Source: an uncultured Lachnospiraceae bacterium | GTDB taxonomy: Bacteria; Bacillota; Clostridia; Lachnospirales; Lachnospiraceae | NCBI GenBank assembly: GCA_945949085.1 | Contig: CAMFDJ010000008.1 | Location: 25,577-89,576, forward strand | DNA length: 64,000 nt | Reading direction: 5' to 3' | Shown here: positions 8,126 to 15,608 of the stretch, piece after piece | How positions within the stretch are numbered: the stretch's first letter is position 1 | Layout: every line of letters starts with the position of its first letter | Position numbers and translations under genes: made by a program | The notes under the pieces: model-generated | Database searches by the model: none | Told to the model about the DNA's origin: nothing | What the model saw: the letters and a program-made list of their open reading frames with translations, nothing else

Positions 8126-10426
8126 TTATACGCGGTTGTAGTTGATGAGGCAACCCTTTAAGATGATTTCTCTCTCCTCGTCTGTCAGTTCACCGAGTGT
8201 CATAGTAAATTCAACAAGCTCATCCTTTACCGCATATGCCTTAATCTCTGTCCATTTTTCTTCCACTGCCTTTTTGATATCCGGCACGAAAATGTAATCC
8301 AGATTCTCAAAAGGAAGCGCTCCCTCGGAAATGATGAATGGAAGCATACCCCAGTTGATGAGGTTCGAACGATATCTTTTCGTCGCATACTCGTTGGCGA
8401 TATTAGCCCAGCCGCCGAGTACCTTCTGACAGCTTGCAGCCTGCTCTCTGGCAGAACCGTCACCCGGCTTCACCGCAAAGATCGTTGAACCAATGCCACA
8501 GTTCTCAAAGCTGATATCTGTAAACTGCTCCTTGATCTTATCCATCACCGGCTTGATCTCGGCAAGAACAGTGCAAGGACAATCCTTTGACTCACCTGCG
8601 ACCATTGCCTCACGCTGTTTCTCTGCCTTCTGCACCTCCTTGGCGCGTCCCACATAGGCAGGGTCCTTACGAGACAATGTAAACTCTGCAAGTCCCAATG
8701 GGTTAGAACGGAAAGAAGATGTCTCTCCTGATGGAATCAACTCATCTGTTGTTGTAACAGGGTCATGAATTTCAGATACCACCTTAAGCACTAGATTATC
8801 TGTCAGGGCAACCATCTTTGGCCAGTCCTTGATATTTGGACCAAACTGGATTTCCACGCTTGGATCTGCCACTCCCTTGGAGTCAAATACACGATTCTCA
8901 TAAATCTTAGAATCAAAATAATATTTATACTGTTCAAAGTTGCCGTCAAACTCTGTTGCAGGTGTAAGCTGTCCCTTATTTGCTGCTGTTGCTGCGATAG
9001 AACGAGCATCCATAAGTGCAACCGAAGAAATCTGGCCATTTTGCAGCTTAGATCCCTCTCTGTTCGGGAAGTTACGAGTTGAATGGCGGATACTGAATGC
9101 ATTGTTGGCCGGTGTGTCACCTGCACCAAAGCAGGGTCCGCAGAATGCAGTCTTCATGACAGCACCCGTCTCCATGATGGTTGCTGCGCAGCCATTCTTA
9201 ATCAGTTCCATGTAGACCGGCATGGACGCAGGATATACAGACAATGTAAATCCATCTGAACCAATATAGCGTCCTTTCAGGATATCAGCTGCCGCACAGA
9301 TATTTTCAAATCCGCCGCCGGCACAGCCTGCGATGATACCCTGATCTACCATGAATTTGCCGTTGACAACCTTGTCCTTCAGAGAATAGGGCACCTGTCC
9401 GTCCAGAGAAACCTTTGCTCTCTCCTCTACATCATGCAACACATCTGCAAGGTTTGCATTGACCTCGTCAATGGTATATGTATTGCTCGGGTGGAACGGC
9501 ATTGCGATCATCGGCTTGATCTGTGACAGATCGATCTCAATCATGCCATCATAGTAAGCCACCTGACCGGGATTCAGTTCCTTGTAATCCTCGCTTCTGC
9601 CGTGGATGTCATAGAACTCCTTGATCCGGTCATCTGTCTTCCAGATAGAAGAAAGACAGGTTGTCTCTGTCGTCATGACATCGATGCCGATACGGAAATC
9701 TGCTGACAGGCAGGCGACGCCGGGTCCGACAAACTCCATAACCTTATTCTTCACATAGCCGTTTGCAAACACCTCGCCGATGATGGCAAGTGCAACGTCC
9801 TGCGGTCCGACACCCTTCTGCGGTGCTCCCGTAAAGTACACACCGACTACGCCCGGCATGTTGATATCGTAGGTTTGGGAAAGAAGCTGCTTAACAAGCT
9901 CAGGGCCGCCCTCGCCCATCGCCATGGTACCGAGTGCACCGTAACGGGTATGGGAATCAGATCCCAAAATCATTCTGCCGCCACCTGCAAGCATCTCTCT
10001 TGCATACTGGTGGATAACTGCCTGATGAGGAGGTACATAAACGCCGCCGTATTTCTTGGCACAGGTCAGACCAAACATGTGGTCATCCTCGTTGATGGTT
10101 CCGCCCACTGCACAAAGTGAGTTGTGACAGTTCGTCAGAACATAAGGAATCGGGAATTTCTCCAGTCCTGAAGCTCTTGCTGTCTGAATAATGCCGACAA
10201 ATGTAATGTCGTGGCTTGTCAATTTATCAAATTTGATCTTCAGCTTTTCCATGTTACCAGAGGTATTGTGCGCTTCCAAAATCCCGTATGCGATCGTGGA
10301 TTTCTTTGCTTCTTCTTTGCTGATTTCTTTTCCTGTCTCGGCCTTTACAGCCATCTGCGCCTCGGGTCCGTCGGGAATGATCTTTGATCCCCCTACCAGA
10401 TAGACGCCGCCCTCATGTAATTTCAT
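8126..10426 (-). CDS. aconitase-family hydratase (YbhJ-like)
   Basis: This is a 766-residue aconitase-superfamily hydratase that should interconvert hydroxy acids and enoic acids using a [4Fe-4S] cluster. Cluster-ligand regions visible are [10 protein letters not shown] in the middle and the CxxC of [10 protein letters not shown]. Domain landmarks are [35 protein letters not shown], and a C-terminal swivel domain with [14 protein letters not shown]. The length and the GSDSHTRYG form fit the uncharacterised YbhJ-type hydratases better than classical AcnA or AcnB, so I do not call it acn. The second ATG (10426) is preferred because AGGAGG is 8 nt away, against only 2 nt for the first. No other TCA-cycle gene is adjacent. 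The divergent neighbour is an unrelated ATPase. Confidence 0.8.
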   Translation of the reverse strand: MKLHEGGVYLVGGSKIIPDGPEAQMAVKAETGKEISKEEAKKSTIAYGILEAHNTSGNMEKLKIKFDKLTSHDITFVGIIQTARASGLEKFPIPYVLTNCHNSLCAVGGTINEDDHMFGLTCAKKYGGVYVPPHQAVIHQYAREMLAGGGRMILGSDSHTRYGALGTMAMGEGGPELVKQLLSQTYDINMPGVVGVYFTGAPQKGVGPQDVALAIIGEVFANGYVKNKVMEFVGPGVACLSADFRIGIDVMTTETTCLSSIWKTDDRIKEFYDIHGRSEDYKELNPGQVAYYDGMIEIDLSQIKPMIAMPFHPSNTYTIDEVNANLADVLHDVEERAKVSLDGQVPYSLKDKVVNGKFMVDQGIIAGCAGGGFENICAAADILKGRYIGSDGFTLSVYPASMPVYMELIKNGCAATIMETGAVMKTAFCGPCFGAGDTPANNAFSIRHSTRNFPNREGSKLQNGQISSVALMDARSIAATAANKGQLTPATEFDGNFEQYKYYFDSKIYENRVFDSKGVADPSVEIQFGPNIKDWPKMVALTDNLVLKVVSEIHDPVTTTDELIPSGETSSFRSNPLGLAEFTLSRKDPAYVGRAKEVQKAEKQREAMVAGESKDCPCTVLAEIKPVMDKIKEQFTDISFENCGIGSTIFAVKPGDGSAREQAASCQKVLGGWANIANEYATKRYRSNLINWGMLPFIISEGALPFENLDYIFVPDIKKAVEEKWTEIKAYAVKDELVEFTMTLGELTDEEREIILKGCLINYNRV

Positions 10427-10536
10427 ATGCATCTCCTCCTGTCAGTACTTAATTGAAACCATACAAAGTTTATCATGGATTAGGGCGTACTGCAAATGGT
10501 TTCTTATGCTTAGCAGTGTAATCCATGCTTTCTATA

Positions 10537-10565
10537 TTGCAAAAAGTTATAAAAGGTTATAAAAT
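10537..10565 (+). promoter_or_regulatory. predicted sigma-A promoter of the orphan ATPase
   Basis: TTGCAA and TAAAAT are separated by exactly 17 nt. The first unit of the TTATAA repeat array fills the spacer between the two boxes, and the other two units lie downstream of the expected start site. A protein bound to the array would cover the promoter. Confidence 0.55.
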
Positions 10566-10622
10566 AAAACAAAAGTTATAAATACTTATAAAACAAACCC
10601 GAGGTTATAAAGACTTATAAAA
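10546..10622 (+). repeat. three phased 29-bp repeats, each with paired TTATAA boxes
   Basis: Units start at 10546, 10575 and 10604, exactly 29 bp apart. Each has the form GTTATAAA, two variable bases, then a second TTATAAAA-like box 10 bp after the first. The last unit ends at the AAAGGAG ribosome site of the ATPase gene. The 10-bp spacing inside a unit puts both boxes on one DNA face. This looks like an iterated binding site (operator) rather than a random AT-rich stretch. Confidence 0.75.
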
Positions 10623-10634
10623 AGGAGAATGCTT

Positions 10635-11675
10635 ATGAACAATCCGTTTACGCTGTCTTTTGGCAAGAGACCAGTGCAATATATCTCGCGTATCACGCAG
10701 ACAAGTCGTATCATTGATACATTCAGTGCGCAGTCGCCTTCCAATCAGATATTTATGATCACAGGGGTGAGAGGTTCCGGAAAGACAGTCATGATGACTC
10801 ACATAGCAGGAGAGATGCGCAAAAACAAAGATTGGATTGTACTGGAATTAAATCCCACAAGAGATCTTCTGCAAAGCCTTGCCGCTAAGATCTACGGTTT
10901 GCCACAGATGCATGACCTGTTCCTAAAAGCAAAACTTGATTTTTCTGCATTTGGACTTGGTGTGTCTATTGAAAATGCCGCGCCGATCACAGATATCGAA
11001 GATGTTCTCGGAAAAATGCTGGAACAAATACAAAAAACCGGCAAAAGACTTCTGATTACCATAGACGAGGTAATCAATTCCGAGTATATAAAAATATTCG
11101 CAAGCGCTTTTCAAATTTTTCTGCGTCAGGATTACCCAATCTATCTTCTCATGACCGGATTATATGAAAATCTTTATGAATTACAAAATGACAAGTCCCT
11201 GACTTTCCTGTATCGTGCACCAAAAGTGGTACTGGAACCGTTGAATTACACAGCAGTGCGGAAACACTATCAGGACATCTTTGGAATTGATGCGGAAGTT
11301 GCAGGCAAAATGACTTCTCTTACAAAAGGTTATCCGTTTGCGTTTCAGGTACTTGGATATCTTTACTGGGAGAATCGCACAAGTAAATCTTTGGACGAAA
11401 TACTGCCGGAATATGACCAGTATTTAGAAGAATATGTCTATAGTAAAATATGGTCGGAATTGTCGGAAATAGACAAAAAAGTCCTGACAGAACTTTCCCT
11501 AAGCGGCGACAACAAAGTCAAAACCATACGCGAAAACCTGGATATGAAATCAGAGCAGTTTTCCGTTTATCGAGACAGGTTGAAGAGAAAAGGCGTGATT
11601 GATACATCAGAGTATGGCAAGATTTCCCTGGCTCTGCCACGGTTTGACGAGTTTGTGAAGATGCAACAGCTTTAA
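10635..11675 (+). CDS. orphan AAA/STAND-like ATPase with C-terminal winged-helix region
   Basis: This 346-residue ATPase belongs to the ATPase_2/archaeal-ATPase type of P-loop proteins. Walker A is GVRGSGKT (44-51) and Walker B is LLITIDE (139-145). A sensor-like strand YLLMTG follows. The C-terminal 90 residues (KVLTELSLSGDNKVKTIRENL and onward) read as a winged helix-turn-helix. The ATG at 10635 is used because AAGGAG lies 7 nt before it; the ATG at 10629 would be only 1 nt away. It stands alone on the plus strand, divergent from the hydratase. Its promoter overlaps a three-unit repeat array. Relatives occur as stand-alone ATP-binding proteins scattered in Clostridia. The function is unknown, and an autoregulated DNA-binding ATPase is my inference. 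Confidence 0.75.
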   Translation: MNNPFTLSFGKRPVQYISRITQTSRIIDTFSAQSPSNQIFMITGVRGSGKTVMMTHIAGEMRKNKDWIVLELNPTRDLLQSLAAKIYGLPQMHDLFLKAKLDFSAFGLGVSIENAAPITDIEDVLGKMLEQIQKTGKRLLITIDEVINSEYIKIFASAFQIFLRQDYPIYLLMTGLYENLYELQNDKSLTFLYRAPKVVLEPLNYTAVRKHYQDIFGIDAEVAGKMTSLTKGYPFAFQVLGYLYWENRTSKSLDEILPEYDQYLEEYVYSKIWSELSEIDKKVLTELSLSGDNKVKTIRENLDMKSEQFSVYRDRLKRKGVIDTSEYGKISLALPRFDEFVKMQQL

Positions 11676-11698
11676 AGGTATGCAATAAGAGAGTCTCT

Positions 11699-11878
11699 GT
11701 CAATATCGCAACTACTTTGTCTGTTCAGACTGACGAATTACTCTACGACCTGCCGGATAACACCCCTTCTGCAAAACGTGAAATTCTGGAACTGTTTGAT
11801 TCCTGTTCCACGCGCGACACATTCATTCTGAGGGATATTATCAAAAATATTAAAATCACACTGGAGAAATATAAATAA
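11699..11878 (+). pseudogene. remnant with an antitoxin-like N-terminus
   Basis: An open frame reads VNIATTLSVQTDE and continues to KITLEKYK followed by a stop at 11876-11878. No ATG and no ribosome site precede it. The first residues match a second scrap at 13704 (NVATALSVQADE) that lies on the other side of the MATE gene. The N-terminus resembles the opening of RelB/DinJ-type antitoxins, but the similarity is short. I treat it as a decayed gene. From 11880 to 12226 I see no gene, only two small hairpins. Confidence 0.35.
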
Positions 11879-12124
11879 CACGATTTTCTCTTGAAGCTAT
11901 ATCTATAGTGTGTTATTATTAGAATTGCAAAAGGAACAACCTCCCACAAGGTGGGTTGACCTCGTAATGGAATAGAAAATATCAGGTGGAGAAATATCAA
12001 CAAAAAATTATTGCATACATTTCGGCTTCTGTGTACAATACTTATAGAGATGAGCAATCATCAGGTGAGTCCTACCTTATAAGTGGAAACGATAAGAGAG
12101 TTTTCCGTTGCGGCGGATACTACC

Positions 12125-12152
12125 AAGAGGCTATGCTGATGCATAGCCTCTT
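12125..12152. terminator. 12-bp perfect hairpin downstream of the MATE gene
   Basis: AAGAGGCTATGC and GCATAGCCTCTT pair perfectly around TGAT. It lies 75 bp after the MATE stop codon. There is no T-run on either side, so termination is only a guess. A smaller hairpin (CCCAC/GTGGG) sits at 11943-11955. Confidence 0.4.
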
Positions 12153-12226
12153 GTGTTATGGAGGAATAATGAACAAACGATTCAAGCTATACAATGTAAA
12201 AGCAAAAGCCTCATAATATCCCCGTC

Positions 12227-13591
12227 TCACGAAACTCTTCGCAAAAACTTCTTGCATAGAAAAATGCATACAAAAAACGTGAGCACCAATGAAACCGGCT
12301 GTGCTTCCTGCACACCGCTCATACCACGCAGCTTAGAGAAGACAAGCAGCATCGGAATAAAAAGCAGTCCGCTTCGAAGGCTCGAACTAAAACTTGCCAA
12401 AAGCCTTGCTCCCGTACTTTGAAAGCCCATCTCAACCATCATCGTAAGCGGCACAAACAACTGTCCTACGCACATCAGGCGAAGTGCTCTGACACCGTAG
12501 TTTGTTACCTGCACGTCATCCCTGAGAAGCCTGATCAGTGGCGACGCATACACTGCAATCGGTACTGACAATAAGAGAATCGCCATTTCCGCGCCAAAAA
12601 GTGCCGACCAGAAAGCCTGTCGCACACGCTCACTTTTGCCTGCCCCATAATTAAAGCTTGATATCGGCTGAAAGCCCTGTCCGATTCCGATTGCAACCGC
12701 CATCGGGAAAAAGCTGATGCGCGACACAATACTCATCGCAGACACCGCCGCATCACCATACACGCCGGATGCACCATTCAGCAGCATGGTTGCCACGCTG
12801 TAAAGTGCCTGCCGTAGAAGACTCGGAAACCCGGTGGAAAGCACACCCCAAACATCTTCCTTTTTTCTTGATACCAGCCGAAGTGCTATCTTTGTCTGCG
12901 TTTTTCCACGCAAAAACATGCTAAGTAGGATAGAAAAACTGATTAGCTGCGATACTGCTGTTGCGATTCCGGCTCCTGCAATTCCCATTTTTAAGGTAAA
13001 CATCAAAAATGCATCCAGACCAATATTCAAAACAGATCCCGTCATCATTCCCACCGTTCCAAGTACCGCCCTGCCTTCATAGCGAAGCAGGTTGTTCATG
13101 GTAAGACTTGATGTAAAAAACGGAGCCGCCAATAAAATAAAAACAATGTATGTCTTTGCAAAAGGTGCGATCGTCGGCGTACTTCCAAGTAGCCTTACCA
13201 GTGGATCTAAAAAAAGAAAACCGAAAACTGCAATCACAAGCCCTAAGGAAAAAGAAGAAAAGAACGCTGTTGATGAGAACATGGAAGCATCCTTCAGATT
13301 CTTCTCTCCCAGCTTTCTCGACATCAGACTGCCGCCACCCTGCCCGCACATAAAGGCTACCGCCTGCAAAATGGACATAAAGCCAAATACCACACCCGTG
13401 GCTCCACTCTCACTCGTTCCCAGCGTTCCAACAAATGCAGTATCTACAATGTTATAAATATTCGTTACCATCATACTGATAATTGTCGGAATGGATAATG
13501 TCACCAAAAGCTTTCCAATCGGCTGACTTGTCATCTTATCAAATTGTTTTTTCTGTTTTTCTGTCTCCGACAATGTTCTATGATCTGTCAT
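12227..13591 (-). CDS. MATE family multidrug/Na+ antiporter
   Basis: This 454-residue polytopic protein has about 12 membrane helices and belongs to the MATE family, which exports drugs or metabolites in exchange for Na+ or H+. Typical landmarks are SIPTIISMMVTNIYNIVDTAFVG at the first helix, MCGQGGGSLMSRKLGE after the second, and GIGQGFQPISSFNYGAGK at the start of the second bundle. The ribosome site is weak (AGAG about 5 nt before the ATG). The gene is flanked on both sides by short related scraps of an antitoxin-like gene (11699 and 13704), which suggests it sits in a recombining or inserted segment. The substrate cannot be predicted. Confidence 0.9.
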   Translation of the reverse strand: MTDHRTLSETEKQKKQFDKMTSQPIGKLLVTLSIPTIISMMVTNIYNIVDTAFVGTLGTSESGATGVVFGFMSILQAVAFMCGQGGGSLMSRKLGEKNLKDASMFSSTAFFSSFSLGLVIAVFGFLFLDPLVRLLGSTPTIAPFAKTYIVFILLAAPFFTSSLTMNNLLRYEGRAVLGTVGMMTGSVLNIGLDAFLMFTLKMGIAGAGIATAVSQLISFSILLSMFLRGKTQTKIALRLVSRKKEDVWGVLSTGFPSLLRQALYSVATMLLNGASGVYGDAAVSAMSIVSRISFFPMAVAIGIGQGFQPISSFNYGAGKSERVRQAFWSALFGAEMAILLLSVPIAVYASPLIRLLRDDVQVTNYGVRALRLMCVGQLFVPLTMMVEMGFQSTGARLLASFSSSLRSGLLFIPMLLVFSKLRGMSGVQEAQPVSLVLTFFVCIFLCKKFLRRVS

Positions 13592-13683
13592 TTTACTCTA
13601 TCATCTCGATTTCCTACTCTTATTTTCGTTGTCTATTGTATCACATTTAAATCGGAAATTCCAAGCAGTGGCCTCAGGTTTTT

Positions 13684-13735
13684 GTCAATGTTGCAGCGGA
13701 AATGTTGCAACCGCTTTGTCTGTTCAGGCAGATGA
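13684..13735 (+). pseudogene. second antitoxin-like N-terminal scrap
   Basis: In the frame starting with AAT at 13701 it reads NVATALSVQADEKNKRI and then stops. It shares CTTTGTCTGTTCAG exactly with the scrap at 11714-11728. It is cut off right before the REP-like repeats at 13756. Both scraps bracket the MATE gene in the same orientation. Confidence 0.35.
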
Positions 13736-13755
13736 AAAAAATAAAAGAATATGAT

Positions 13756-13802
13756 GAACCCCAAACTCCGTCCCCTAGGGTCAACCCCAAACTCCGTCCC
13801 CC
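13756..13802 (+). repeat. REP-like repeat pair upstream of the esterase gene
   Basis: Two tandem copies of AACCCCAAACTCCGTCCCC are present, the first followed by TAGGGTC. Two further copies in the same orientation lie at 15545-15608, on the other side of the esterase. This GGGGACGGAGTTTGGGGTT type of GC-rich repeat is a dispersed intergenic element in Firmicutes. Confidence 0.7.
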
Positions 13803-13882
13803 TGGATCCTAGAATTTGTCGGTTTCATTTCCTCGAAAAAAATGAAATGATAATAATAACAATAGAAACATGGAGGATTACT

Positions 13883-15427
13883 ATGCTTAAAATTGTAAAA
13901 ACCGAAAATGGTCTCGTAAGAGGACTTGCCGGAAACAACGCCAGAATAAGCGTCTTTAAGGGAATTCCCTATGCAGCGCCACCGGTCGGCAGGAACCGTT
14001 GGCGTGCTCCAAGGCCTGCACAAAACTGGGATGGAATAAAGGACGCTTTCTCGTTTGCTCCTATCTCCATTCAGGATACACCCGGTCTTGGAGATGATAT
14101 CTACTGCAGGGAATTTCATGTGGACTCCCAGATTGAAATGAGCGAGGACTGTCTGTATGTCAACGTATGGACACCTGCCCTCTCAGAGAGCGATAACCTG
14201 CCGGTTCTCGTATGGTTCTTTGGCGGCGGCTTTCAGTGGGGATATCCTTCCGAAATGGAATTTAATGGAGAAAACATTGCCAAAAGAGGTGTTGTGGTTG
14301 TCAGCGTCAACTATAGGCTTGGTCCGCTTGGCTTTCTCGCCCACGAGGAACTGACAAAGGAGGCCCCTGAGGCATGCACAAACTTCGGGCTTTTGGACCA
14401 GCTCGCCGGGCTCATGTGGACAGAGCGTAATATTACAGCTTTTGGCGGAAATCCGAAGAACATTACAATTGCCGGACAATCTGCCGGGGGGGCCAGCGTG
14501 CTTTCCCACCTGACAAGCGAAAAGGCAATCGGTCATTTCCAGAAGGCAATCATTTATAGCGGAATCATTCGAAACCCCTATACAACAGATGATTTTATCA
14601 CTCCGCAGCCTCTCAAAAAGGCACAAGCACTCGGAAAAGCCTTCTTTGATTACCTGAATGTGACAAGTCTGGAAGAAGCCCGTCAGCTTGATGCCCTTGT
14701 AATACGGGACAAATATGCAGAGTTTGCCGCCTCGCATCCGCGGTTTTCTCCCTGCATTGACCGGCATTTCATTACCGCTGATCCGTTCCGTCTGTTTCTG
14801 GCGGGCAAGCATGCCCATGTTCCGCTTCTGTCCGGAAATACCTACGACGAATTTCCAAGCTTTATTGAGGCACCGTCGCAGGAAGCGTTTCTCCAAAAAG
14901 CACGTACTATTTTCGGTGCGAAAACAGATGCCTTTCTTGCCTTTGCGCAAGCACATACTAAGGTTAACAACTCATTCTATGCCCCCTGCCGCGGGATTGA
15001 GTTAGCTGTAAAGTGTGCATTTGCCCATAATAACGCAGACAGCTATTACTACTCTTTCGAAGCGGATATTCCGGGAAGTGACAATCCGGGCACTTTTCAT
15101 TCCGTGGATTTGTGGTTCTTTTTTGAGACACTGGCGGCATCCTTCAGACCTTATACGGGCAGACATTTTGACCTGGCAAGACAAATGTGCAATTACGTGA
15201 CCAATTTTATTCAATCCGGGAATCCAAACGGACCGGATCACGATGGCACCCCAATGCCCGAGTGGCTTCCTTACCGTACCGATGCACAAAACGAAATGCA
15301 CTTTACAAAGGACGGCTGCAGACCGGATGTACAGCATTTGGAATTTTATGATTTTCTGATTGACTGTATGCGGGAACAAAATCAAACCATTTGCAAGCAG
15401 GATTTTAATCCGTACCTTTCCTCCTAG
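13883..15427 (+). CDS. type-B carboxylesterase
   Basis: This 514-residue alpha/beta-hydrolase belongs to the carboxylesterase/para-nitrobenzyl esterase family (COesterase). The nucleophile Ser200 lies in GQSAGG, the oxyanion strand is FFGGGF (112-117), SEDCLYVNVW (87-96) is the family signature, and the likely catalytic His lies in GTFHSVDLWF. No signal peptide is present, so it acts in the cytoplasm, possibly removing acyl or feruloyl groups from imported sugars, though that is inference from the polysaccharide setting. The ATG at 13883 has GGAGG 7 nt upstream; the longer frame from 13751 would translate the REP-like repeats and is rejected. The gene is on the plus strand between minus-strand neighbours and is bracketed by direct repeats, so it may be a transferred cassette. 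Confidence 0.88.
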   Translation: MLKIVKTENGLVRGLAGNNARISVFKGIPYAAPPVGRNRWRAPRPAQNWDGIKDAFSFAPISIQDTPGLGDDIYCREFHVDSQIEMSEDCLYVNVWTPALSESDNLPVLVWFFGGGFQWGYPSEMEFNGENIAKRGVVVVSVNYRLGPLGFLAHEELTKEAPEACTNFGLLDQLAGLMWTERNITAFGGNPKNITIAGQSAGGASVLSHLTSEKAIGHFQKAIIYSGIIRNPYTTDDFITPQPLKKAQALGKAFFDYLNVTSLEEARQLDALVIRDKYAEFAASHPRFSPCIDRHFITADPFRLFLAGKHAHVPLLSGNTYDEFPSFIEAPSQEAFLQKARTIFGAKTDAFLAFAQAHTKVNNSFYAPCRGIELAVKCAFAHNNADSYYYSFEADIPGSDNPGTFHSVDLWFFFETLAASFRPYTGRHFDLARQMCNYVTNFIQSGNPNGPDHDGTPMPEWLPYRTDAQNEMHFTKDGCRPDVQHLEFYDFLIDCMREQNQTICKQDFNPYLSS

Positions 15428-15476
15428 GAATACTTCCCACTGCCAGGGCGGATTAGGGACTTTCGCACGTTTATAA

Positions 15477-15504
15477 AACGAGGGTAGCACACGCTACCCT
15501 CGTT
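15477..15504. terminator. bidirectional terminator between the esterase and glgP
   Basis: AACGAGGGTAGC and GCTACCCTCGTT form a perfect 12-bp stem with an ACAC loop. A T-run follows on the minus strand (TTTTATAA) and a weaker one on the plus strand. It serves the convergent ends of both genes. Confidence 0.85.
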
Positions 15505-15544
15505 CCATTCTGTCATTTTCTTATTCTAAATTATTCTACCGGAT

Positions 15545-15608
15545 GAACCCAAAACTCCGTCCCCAAGGGTCATTCCGGATGAACCCCAAACTCCGTCCCC
15601 AAGGGTCA
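15545..15608 (+). repeat. REP-like repeat pair downstream of the esterase gene
   Basis: Two copies of GAACCCCAAACTCCGTCCCC, each followed by AAGGGTCA, lie 36 bp apart and are preceded by CCGGAT. The second copy runs into the glgP stop codon. The orientation is the same as in the pair at 13756-13802. Confidence 0.75.

Noticed and set aside
11986..12216. 76-codon plus-strand frame from a GTG
   Set aside because: No ribosome site and no known family. It runs through a 12-bp hairpin. Left unannotated.
13751..13882. N-terminal extension of the esterase
   Set aside because: It translates the REP-like repeats. The ATG at 13883 has a good GGAGG site and starts at the family N-terminus.
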